A stretch of 64,000 nt of DNA from Syngnathus acus (lineage: Eukaryota > Chordata > Actinopteri > Syngnathiformes > Syngnathidae). The stretch lies in NCBI RefSeq assembly GCF_901709675.1, contig NC_051087.1:1258001-1322000 (forward strand), read 5' to 3'. Below, piece by piece: positions 46,204 to 58,052 of this stretch (positions are counted from its first letter, which is position 1; every line of letters starts with the position of its first letter). The position numbers and the translations under genes were made by a program. The notes below the pieces were generated by a model. It ran no database searches and was not told the DNA's origin. It saw only the letters and a list, made by a program, of their open reading frames with translations.

Positions 46204-48819
46204 ATGAGGCCAAAATCTTTCCAACTCTTCCCGTTGCTGGGCTCACTGCTGCTGGTGCTGCCGTTGGCGCTCGAGTGCAACGCCAACACCTTGTCCAGGT
46301 GCGAACTGCGAGACCGGCTGAGACAGAACGTCTCGGCGGCACTCTCGGAACGCAACCAGAACCAAACGGACCAGGTTTTGCTCATGCGTAAGTCTTGTGA
46401 CACCACTCTTAAGTTTTAGCTGACGTTCGTACGTGAGACGGGAATAAAGCAAATTCACTTTTTACGCAATTCGGTGTAAGTAAGTTGAGGCCAATGTTTA
46501 CGGCTGTGAACACATAATAAATAAATAGACCTCATCATAAGGTCAAAGTTCATTTCATCTGAAATCTCTGCTTGTTGTTCTTGCCGTAGTTGTGTGCCAC
46601 CTGGATAAGATCTCCGGCCTGAGCACAAGCAAAGTGCACGTTCTCGGTGAACGTGCCACCACCACCACCGCCGCCACCACCACCACGACTGTCTCCACCA
46701 CACCTGCCAATCAAACCATCATTGGCAACCAAACAGTCAACTCTAACCAAACACTCAATGGGGCCAACGACACAAACGGAGGCAATGACCTAGACCAGGA
46801 AGACCAAGCTTTAGGTGAGGACCAAGAAGGAGAAGAAGAAGAAGAAGAACCTCCGGCGGAAGATGAAGAAAACTATTACGCTGTGGTAGACGTAGAAGAA
46901 GCTTATGAAGAGGAGGGCGAGTACCTTTACGTGGCCCAGGAAACCAACACTCACTTTTACGACTGGTTGAAGCTGTTGGAAAATCTGAATGAAGAAGACA
47001 TCCAGTTTGATGAAGAAATGCTGGCCGTGGCCAACGACCAAGTGTGCAACGCTGACGGCGACTCCGACGATCACAAGAACGACATGGATTGGTCGTTGGG
47101 CAAGCACGGCATCTTCCAGTTCTCGGACGGCTTCTTCTGTCAGACAACTGCTCGGTGTAGCATGAACGTGTGCAACAGCACTTGCGGCGGTGAGTGCCTC
47201 CGTTATCCAATCATAATTCTTGACCAATGAATGACCAAAATTCCACGTAGACCAAAAACCAGACAAACTAAGGAAGCAAAAAACACAGAGAACCAAATCA
47301 GTGACCTCGAATCATACGTAGTACCAACTCAACAATCTGGACCCAAATCATGTCCCAGAACCACAGATCCAACTTAATGTAGCCCCAAAAGCTCAGATGC
47401 TGATTGACAAAAACCAAAACCCATTTTTCTTAAGACATACAGAATCATCTTGGCGCTCATCCAGGTGTCCTAGAAACAAATGAGGTCATTTGAACGCTAG
47501 CATGCTAATTAGCTATCAGTTGAACTCCTCTCTCTTCTTCCCTCCACAGTGTTCACCGATGACAACATCACAAACGACCTGGAGTGCTTGTTCCGCACTA
47601 ATTATTGGTGGTAAGTAACATCGCACATCTTCAACAGTTTGCTACTCCGCCATTTTGATGCTAATGTTAGCTTCGCTGTCCGAGGCTGTTGTGGTGACAG
47701 ATAAATAAAATGTTATGGTTGACTTGCTGCCAATTCCCAATTATCTCCTAAAATACAATCCTCAAATCCCAAAACGTTATCATTTTAGGAATTCTGATAC
47801 ACGTTGCCACCAAAGGGAGGAAAATGATTTTTTTAGTCATGTAATGAGTATTTTAAAACTCATGGTGGCAGTATTGTGTCAAGTAGGCATTCCATATGTT
47901 GCCTAGCGAGCGTGTCAAACTCGTTTTTCCACACTTTGAGACTCACTAAACCAACTTCATGCCACATTCTTGCTCATTTGCATACATGATGAAATGACGG
48001 CATGGGGCAAGAGGAGGTGTTTGTCATCATGTATTCCACTGGACAAAAGTTCTAAATTGCAACACGTTTGGAATCGAAAGTTCCTAGACATAACGTGAAG
48101 CCTTCTGGAGTTCCCGTTTCAGACGAATTCCATCACCACCATGTGATGTGTTATGTGACTAACATGATGATTTAACGTTTGTTGGATTCCATCCAAACCT
48201 TGTCAACCATGAGAACACCGTGAGAAGGACTTGGAAAGAGCTCATGTTTTGTTTGCCAGGCCAGTGTGGTACAGGTGCAGCAAAATCAGAACAGTTCTGT
48301 GTCAAGTGGAAATTCACGCAACTTCAAATGACTGCTGGGAAAAAATAGAAAATATTTCGGAAAATTACAGCTGGACGGGAACTTCACTTGCAAGTTGGCG
48401 AGTACCGGATGTTCTTGTCTCGCTGCATACTTTTGTAGTAACTGCAGACTTTTAATATAGACATATACAATTGGGTGTCATCTGCAAAACAAAAAATAAC
48501 GTTAACTTTCCGCATGCCATCAAAGGGAAGTATGCAAATGCAAAACAGTAGAGGGCTGAGTACAGATCCCTGCGGGACTCCACATTACAAATGCGCACTA
48601 ATTGCTTTCAAAGCAAGCAATGTGAATTCAGACGCTGTCTTTGAATGAATTCCAGAGATGATGAGGACAGCTTCATTTGACATGTTTGGTTACGAATTTC
48701 TCAGAAGTGATTCGATGCCGCTAATCCTCGTTTTTTTTTCCCCCCCACCCGACAGGTACTTGCTGATGACAGCGGGGCCTAATTGCTACCAACCTGACTT
48801 TTTTAACGAGTGCAATTGA
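46204..48819 (+). CDS. Lysozyme C/alpha-lactalbumin-like secreted protein with acidic glycosylated insert
   Basis: Four exons, 46204..46387, 46590..47189, 47550..47610 and 48756..48819, give 909 bases and 302 residues. A signal peptide ([19 protein letters not shown]) precedes [11 protein letters not shown], the lysozyme helix A start. Exon 2 opens with [13 protein letters not shown], equivalent to CLAKWESGYNT of lysozyme, and closes with [14 protein letters not shown] ... NVCNSTCG. Exon 3 is [13 protein letters not shown]...YWW and exon 4 ends [13 protein letters not shown]. All eight lysozyme cysteines are present, plus two extra (QVC and RC). Catalytic Glu35 is replaced (DKIS for KWES) and Asp52 by Lys (GKHG), so muramidase activity is not expected. 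The calcium loop is mostly kept. Between helix B and the beta domain lies an insert of about 140 residues: a Thr run, four clustered sequons, then a long Glu/Asp/Tyr-rich stretch. Introns fall where lysozyme C introns fall, including one at the Trp of YWW. Confidence 0.85.
48480..48600. repeat. Degenerate interspersed-repeat fragment in intron 3 of the first lysozyme-like gene
   Basis: The order ggtgtcatctgcaaaac ... agggctgagtacagatccct ... gggactccaca resembles a segment common to fish and other vertebrate interspersed repeats; a related piece occurs near 29050. The family cannot be named from the sequence alone. Confidence 0.35.
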
Positions 48820-50540
48820 GCCGTCACTTACAATGTACACTTTTTCTTTGCAAAATATTCATTGCTAATTTTGATATTACCAACATCATGCGTTATTTTT
48901 CGTAAAAATGCAACTTGCCTGTGTATGTTTCGATTAACTTTTTATTGGCTGACACGAATGATCAGCGATGATGGAAAAACAACTATTGTAAACAAATCAA
49001 TAAAGAGAGAATCAATAAAAGGCGTGCCGCCACTCAAAAGGACTATTGTCATCATTGTTTGGAAACTCAGCGTGCAACAGGAAATGGAAAAAGAAGTGGT
49101 TACTTTTTTGGGGAAAGTATAGAAAGAACACACCCTGCTGGAGAATGCTTTTGTTGCGCACATCGAATTCAAAAGTTTTTCTTTGGCCAAGCCTTAGCAA
49201 CGTGGTACTTTTGCAATACACTGAGCAGGAAATACATTTCTGCGTCTAATTGGACAATGAAAATAACCCTAAGTGGGTGGCACCGGGAAAATGGCATAAT
49301 TAATGGGAATAACAGTGGCGTTTCCGCCTTTTGATTTACTGCCGAGTTAAGCAATTGCGCCAGGACAATCTTGACAAAAGCATCTTAGCAAATCTTCAGA
49401 ACAAATTGCATTTGCGTCAGGACTAGATTACGTCTGGCTTTCTTATTTCCCAAATCCATCTATTTTGATCATTCAGTAAATGAAATAGAAGCAAAATGAC
49501 CAAACAAGACCCTTGGGTTGATTTCTTGACCCAAGGAATAGCTGTGAAAGCACACTTCTGTGGGACCCAGAACCGACCCCAGCGGGCCGTTTCCAGCCCG
49601 CCGGCCCTATCTTTGATGGAATCTCCCCACTCAGCATTTCGAACAATCTCATTGGTATCCATCAAGTGTCACCTTGCTAGGCTAATTAGTTTTGTTTCCA
49701 GCACTGCGAGACAATGCAGGCATGTACTTTTGACTCGGATCCAAGAGAGAGGTGGAAATGACGAAGAAGGATGTGGAAAGTTGAAAATACAAACAGGTTT
49801 GTCCACAATCGGTCCTAACACACAAATTGATGGGACTTCAAGTGACACAAGCAAGCCTGCGCTGACACAAGTGACAACACTTGGTGAGGACTCTTCTATT
49901 TTATTTGTATTTTCATGATCTTCCTGCGAGTTAGCGATGAACATGTGTATGTGTGTGTCTGTGCGCGCAATCTACTCACACAAATACAAACCTGTTACAT
50001 TTGCTTTCACACACGTTGTTTGAAAGTGCCTTGTTGCTTCGTGATCATCACGCTTCGTTTAAAAGTCATCTAGTCTTGTGATGTTATATTTATATATATG
50101 ATCATATATATATATGTGGCAACACCACAATTTCACACATATACACACATGCAAGTGGCATAGATTCATAGACACCCAAAAAATATGTAATTGATATTCT
50201 CGGCTTACGGTATCCATACTTCGACTGCTCGTGTTATCTAATCATGCTATGTTGCTGAGTCACATTTATCTGTGTGAATTTCTTTCTGCCATATAATCAG
50301 TTTGCTGTTTAATTGTTGTTTTTAATTGTTTCGAATTTTTCTGCGTGGCCGTCGTATATTATTGCGCATAAAACACTTGTCGTCCAATATATGCCTATAT
50401 TTGCCAGGGTATATTATGAAATACATTTTAGGCTTGTGTTGTTTTCATGAATTGTATTTTTAGTCTGACAATCTGCTCCCTCCCACACACCTAATGACTT
50501 GCAATTTAGCACAGACACAATTGAGGTGGCGTTCCAGAAG
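48820..50540. other. Intergenic DNA between the lysozyme-like genes
   Basis: AT-rich, with a (TA)n stretch near 50090-50115. An open frame of about 140 codons at 49496-49918 contains Ser/Thr-rich sequence and a strong acceptor near 49698, but no recognised domain. It is not called as a gene. Confidence 0.45.
48999..49019 (+). terminator. Polyadenylation signals of the first lysozyme-like gene
   Basis: Two AATAAA hexamers, at 48999-49004 and 49014-49019, lie about 180-200 bases after the stop codon of the first lysozyme-like gene. Confidence 0.65.
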
Positions 50541-50700
50541 CTCTGCTTCCTCAATTAACTTTCTGCCAGTTGCGGTCTTCTGCCAGGTGTGAATTAACAA
50601 AATTGCTTAAAAGAAAGGTTAGAGAAATAAATTGGAGAGGAAAACATAAACACGCCTTTGACAATGGTCCTTCTTGGCAGAAGGTGATCAAATCCAGGAC
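50525..50700 (+). pseudogene. Possible relic of exon 1 of a third lysozyme-like copy
   Basis: An open frame without a usable ATG reads LRSSARCELTKLLKRKV at about 50570-50620. This matches the helix A start of the flanking genes ([11 protein letters not shown] and TRCELKSRLEQ) and of lysozyme C. At the DNA level, gccaggtgtgaatt aligns with tccaggtgcgaact of the first gene. No exons 2-4 were found between here and the next gene. A decayed duplicate is plausible, but a chance match is not excluded. Confidence 0.3.
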
Positions 50701-50772
50701 CAGAAGAAATAAGACTCAGTCGCCATTTCCTGGCCCAGGCTGGGCTCCAACAGGTTGGTCGTCTTAGCCAAT

Positions 50773-51484
50773 GGTAATAATAATAATAATAATAAATTTT
50801 ATTTGTATAGCACCTTTCATACAAGAAATGCAGCTCAAAGCGCTTTACAACAATGAAAGAAAAACATGAATACATAAAAACAAAACATTAATGTATGCAT
50901 ACACAATTAATAAAGTGAGTTTAAAATAGGAGCACGCTTTAATAAAATAAAGAATATATCTTTAAGAAAAGGTAAAAAATAAAATAAAGATAAAATTAGG
51001 CTTAAAATGACATTTACAAAACGTAATTAGTTAAATGCTCGGGTAAAGAAATGAGTTTTAAGTTTTGTTTTGAAAATATCTAGCGACCTGGCCTCCCTGA
51101 TACCTATTGGCAGTGTGTTCCATAGTTTGGGGGCGTAATTAACAAAGGCTGCATCACCGATCTTCTTTCTGCTGTTGCTGGGAGCCTCCAATAAACCAGC
51201 AGCAGATGATCGCAGGGTTCTTGGAGGTATATAGCTAACAAGAGAGTTTGCAATGTAGCTTGGTCCCTGCCCGTTGAGGGCTTTGTATAGAAGGAGAAGG
51301 ATTTTAAAATCAATTCTAAATGTTACAGGAAGCCAGTGCAGAGCAGCTAGAACTGGTCTAATGTGCTCTCTCTTCTTGGTCCTGGTTAATAGGCGAGCTG
51401 CAGCGTTTTGGATGAGCTGAAGTCTATCAGTGGTTTTTTTCGGGAGACCGAGTAGGACGTTTCTCATTTGCCACAATTTAATCT
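50773..51484 (-). mobile_element. 5'-truncated LINE fragment (L2/Maui-like), 3' end
   Basis: On the minus strand an ORF of about 149 codons (51476..51027) reads LQLIQNAAARLLTRTKKREH, then LHWLPVTFRIDFKILLLLYK and PKLWNTLP, the familiar C-terminal end of fish L2-clade reverse-transcriptase proteins. It is followed by a 3'UTR with ttgtatagcacctttcat-type sequence and ends in a (TAA)-like short repeat at 50777-50800. Only the 3' portion is present. Its truncated 5' end stops about 20 bases before the start codon of the second lysozyme-like gene. Confidence 0.85.
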
Positions 51485-51506
51485 TGTTCTCATAGCAGCT
51501 CCTGAG

Positions 51507-54500
51507 ATGAGGTCAGAGTGGAGACTGCTGCTGCTGGTCCTGACGGTCCTGGCACCGAGCTTGTCCCAGGGCCGCATGATCACCAGATGTGAACTCAAGA
51601 GCAGACTAGAACAGGCCATCGACCTACCGGAAGGCCTTGAAAAGTTCAGAAAAGTCCTCGTGTCAGTAGGTGAGAAGGTTGGATGGAAATGGAATGAGCT
51701 CAAGATTCTTAACATTAAGGGTCAGGACACAAGGCTATTCTTTGAATAATATTGTCTTTATGCTTTGCAGTAACATGTGAATTGGAGAGAATGTCAAATC
51801 TGAACACCAGCATAGTCAGGACTATCCCTACCAATCCTATTTTAATTGAATCGACAACCAAAACCACGAGACCCGACGAACTTCCAGAAGCAACCAACAG
51901 CACAATCGCCCCTGCACCACCAGCACCAACCAACAGCACAATAGCCCCTGCGCCAATAGCACCAACCAACAGCACAATCGCCCCTGCACCACCAGCACCA
52001 ACCAACAGCACAATCGCCCCTGCACCACCAGCACCATCCAACACCACAATAGCCCCTGCGCCACCAGCACCACCAGCACCACCAGCACCATCCACCACCA
52101 CAATAGCCCCTGCGCCAATAGCACCAACCAACACCACAATAGCCCCTGCACCACCAGCACCAACCAACACCACAATAGCCCCTGCGCCACCAGCACCACC
52201 AGCACCACCAGCACCACCAGCACCACCAGCACCATCCAACACCACAATAGCCCCTGCGCCACCAGCACCACCAGCACCACCAGCACCATCCAACACCACA
52301 ATAGCCCCTGCGCCAATAGCACCAACCAACACCACAATAGCCCCTGCACCACCAGCACCAACCAACAGCACAATCGCCCCTGCACCACCAGCACCACCAT
52401 CCAACACCACAATAGCCCCTGCGCCACAAGCACCACCAGCACCACCAGCACCATCCAACACCACAATAGCCCCTGCACCAGTAGCACCAACCAACACCAC
52501 AATAGCCCCTGCACCACTAGAAACAACCAACACCACAATCGCCCCTGCACCACTACCACCAACCAATACCACAATAGCCCCAGCACCAGTAGCACCAACC
52601 AACACCACTATCGCACCTGCACCACTAGAATCAACCAACACCACAAGAGCCCCTGCACCGCTAGAAACAACTAACACCACAATAGCCCCTGCACCAGTAG
52701 CACCAACCAACACCACTATTGCCCCTGCACCACTAGAATCAACCAACACCACAATAGCCCCTGCACCACTAGCACCAACCAACACTCCTCTCGGCCCTGC
52801 ACCACTAGCACCAGCCGACAGCACAACAGCCCCTGCCCCACTAGCACCACCAACCAACACCACAATAGCCCCTGCACCACCAGCACCAACCAACACCACA
52901 AGAGCCCCTGCACCACCAGCACCAACCAACAGCACAATCGCACCTGCCCCACTAGCACCACCAACCAACGGCACTATTGCCCCTGCACCACTAGAATCAA
53001 CCAACACCACAATAGCCCCTGCACCACTAGCACCAACCAACACTCCTCTCGGCCCTGCACCACTAGCACCAGCCGACAGCACAACAGCCCCTGCCCCACT
53101 AGCACCACCAACCAACACCACAATAGCCCCTGCACCACCAGCACCAACCAACACCACAAGAGCCCCTGCACCACCAGCACCACCAGCACCATCCAACACC
53201 ACAATAGCCCCTGCGCCACCAGCACCACCAGTACCACCAGCACCACCAGCACCATCCAACACCACAACAGCCCCTGCCCCACTAGCACCACCAACCAACA
53301 CCACAATAGCCCCTGCACCACCAGCACCAACCAACACCACAAGAGCCCCTGCACCACCAGCGCCAACCAACAGCACAATCGCACCTGCCCCACTAGCACC
53401 ACCAACCAACGCCACAATAGCCCCAGCACCACTAGCACCAACCGACACTCCTATCGCCCCTGCCCCACTAGCACCAGCAAACACCACTATCGCCCCTGCG
53501 CCACTAGAATCAACCAACACCACAAGAGCCCCTGCTCCACTAGCACCAAGCGACACCATAATAGCCCCTGAGCTTTCAAGAACCACCACCATAGGACCCA
53601 TCGTACTGCCAACCACCAACCTCACAATAGATGCTGAAGCAACGACAATCAACCCCGAGTTGCTCGAATTGCCATTACAATTTCCCGACAACGAAGCAAT
53701 CGAAATAGCGCAGCAGGCCGAGATTGAGGCACTGAAGAAGCACGTAGATGGATTGTGGAGCTCAGAAGAGGCAGCCAGCGGAGGCGTGCGGCGACGGCGC
53801 CGGCAGGTTTCAGAACACAACACTTATTACGGACTCTTCCAGCTGTCGGACAAGGATTTCTGCTTCTCAGGTGATCCTTGGACAAACAACTACTGTATTA
53901 CATCCTGCAGAGGTGGGTCATCAGTTGTTTTTTAGTATGCTAGCTCGGTTCTACAGCAAATGTCCCAAATAGTTGTCTGTCCGTTTCCTAAAAAGTGTCT
54001 CACAAATACGGCGAACTGAACTGCATGTTTCTGAACCTGAAATGTACTACTTTCCTTTTCCCATTCAAGCGTTCATCGATGACGACATCACCGATGACGT
54101 AGCATGCTTTGTGAACACTCGGTACTGGATGTAAGTGGTAACTTTTTGTCTTCTGACGCACATTGCTAATTCAATGGATTTAAGGATTCTGAAGTATTAG
54201 GACGTCAACAGGAAGTTAAAATGGAAGAATGTGGTCATATTTACGGAGGGGAATTTTTTTTATGGCTTACTTACGTTTGTTAGTTGTCAAAGTTTTTTTT
54301 CTTCTGACTGCACGTCAACGAAGGTTCCGATCACGACGGAATGGCCACGCCAATTTTGCTTGATTGACTAAAGTGCTGTGTCCCGGATGCTTGAGTCCAA
54401 GCGGAGTATTTGTCCGATTTGTATTTTTTATTTGTATTTTGCTCTTCAACAGGAGTATATTCCGCTCGGCCAGCAGCCAGTGTTACCAAGTCAGCCACTA

Positions 54501-54519
54501 CTTTGACGGATGCGGTTGA
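51507..54519 (+). CDS. Lysozyme C/alpha-lactalbumin-like protein with giant mucin-like repeat insert
   Basis: Four exons, 51507..51669, 51771..53912, 54070..54130 and 54453..54519, give 2433 bases and 810 residues with continuous phase. A signal peptide (LLLLVLTVLAPSLSQG) precedes TRCELKSRLEQ. Exon 2 starts VTCELERMSNLNTS, then a domain of about 560 residues built of 12-residue units such as TNTTIAPAPLAP. After VRRRRRQ, the fold resumes: NTYYGLFQLSDKDFC, NNYCITSCR, then exon 3 AFIDDDITDDVAC...RYWM and exon 4 QCYQVSHYFDGCG-stop. All eight lysozyme cysteines are present and none lies in the repeats. The calcium loop FIDDDITDD matches alpha-lactalbumin closely. Both catalytic acids are absent (Glu35 position lost, Asp52 position Tyr). 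Dozens of N-x-T/S sequons and many Thr/Pro predict an extended, heavily glycosylated rod. Start codon chosen for the signal peptide and for position after a plausible acceptor (ctcatag). Confidence 0.85.
51894..53570 (+). repeat. 36-bp coding minisatellite (about 45 units) in the second lysozyme-like gene
   Basis: The basic unit encodes T-N-T/S-T-I-A-P-A-P-x-A-P, with x mostly P, L, I or V. Some units carry extra PAP triplets (9-base insertions) and others have LES or LET in place of LAP. A higher-order block is duplicated with an offset of 258 bases: the segment starting at 52715 recurs at 52973, including the rare variant NTPLGPAPLAPADSTTAP. This implies recent unequal exchange inside the array. 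Confidence 0.95.
53785..53805 (+). other. Furin-like basic cleavage site in the second lysozyme-like protein
   Basis: The codons for GGVRRRRRQV lie between the acidic end of the insert and the resumed lysozyme fold. Five consecutive Arg satisfy the R-x-K/R-R consensus of furin-type proprotein convertases. Cleavage would leave the two parts joined by the disulfides expected between exon 1/2 and exon 4 cysteines. Confidence 0.6.
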
Positions 54520-54638
54520 TCGAGCGGCGGACGCATTTCCAACAACGGCAAGAGACATGTTTGAACGAGGGCCTACCTACCGGAGCTTTGATGGATTGTA
54601 TTTTCTCTTTCTTTCTTTCTTTCTTTTTTTGCTTCTTC

Positions 54639-54644
54639 AATAAA
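54639..54644 (+). terminator. Polyadenylation signal of the second lysozyme-like gene
   Basis: AATAAA 120 bases after the stop codon, preceded by a (TTTC)n-rich stretch. Confidence 0.7.
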
Positions 54645-54878
54645 AATGCACGGCAGATTCCCACCAATCAAGTCGTCGTCTTTCTCTTGATGGGCTGCTG
54701 GTGCCGTCCTGTTCCAATCGGATAAAATTACGGCCGGCGGGCCTCATGTGGTCCGTTGCCGTCGTTCATGGGGCCCAACCAATATTTCTTGAGTTCGTTT
54801 AGTCCCCGCCCCCTTAATTTTTTTTATTCATTTACCTCATTAAAAAATCGGTTCATATGGATTACTTCAAAGAGATAG

Positions 54879-55048
54879 TCATAAAAACACATTTTCATAA
54901 ATAATTGGTAAATTGTGATTAAATGAAAGGAAATTCTTATTAAAGTTAGTTATTTTATAAATATCATAAAAACACATTTTCATAAATAATTGGTAAATTG
55001 TGATTAAATGAAAGGAAATTCTTATTAAAGTTAGTTATTTTATAAATA
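54879..55048. repeat. Perfect 85-bp tandem duplication
   Basis: The 85 bases from 54879 are repeated without change from 54964. The unit is AT-rich and has no coding potential. Identity of the copies indicates a recent event. Confidence 0.9.
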
Positions 55049-55502
55049 TTGCAGACATTTCTTATGCCTTTTTTTGTATTTGTGATTCATTCATTTCTGG
55101 CCCCACAATGGGAATGTTCTTTTTACACTTTTCATACGATTGTACATGAAAATAATCTTACATTTCATCTCCACATTTGAGGTCTTTCATTTTCGATCTA
55201 TACGTATTTCAGAAACAAATAATGTGAATTATAAAACACCTACACCAATAATTCATTTCACAGGTGCCGCAAATAGATAATCACTTTGTTACGTTTTCAT
55301 CTGGATTTTTTTATTTTGACTGTTGGGTAGCAGAGGGCAGAAGAACACAAACAAGCTGAGCCCACACACGGTCCCTGTCTACCACAAATAGCTAGGGGTC
55401 CACTCTGCAAGTTGTTTTGATATTCGACTTTGGTTACAAAACAAATGAAACTCGTAAGTCAAGGGAGCAGTTCTGGAAGCAATGTGAAATTTGAGATCCT
55501 TG

Positions 55503-58052
<2,550 letters not shown>

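Noticed and set aside
48231-48455. Plus-strand frame ([20 protein letters not shown]...) in intron 3 of the first lysozyme-like gene
   Set aside because: Has Cys and sequons, which raised the idea of an alternative exon, but it breaks the canonical exon 3-exon 4 junction and lies beside repeat-derived sequence.
49496-49918. Plus-strand frame of about 140 codons with KCHLARLISFVSSTARQC and a Ser/Thr-rich end
   Set aside because: A faint likeness to the exon 2 start of the lysozyme-like genes ([12 protein letters not shown]) was considered, but the acceptor falls in the wrong place, the rest does not align and no other exons were found.
51837-52598. Further Leu/Val/Trp/Cys-rich minus-strand frames in the same array
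   Set aside because: Same cause: translation of a repeat unit in other frames, without start context or homology.
51715-53823. Open frame of about 700 codons on the minus strand, rich in Gly, Ala and Val, through the repeat array
   Set aside because: The 36-base unit has no stop in several frames, so long antisense frames are automatic. The plus frame has the signal peptide, cysteines, splice sites and family match.
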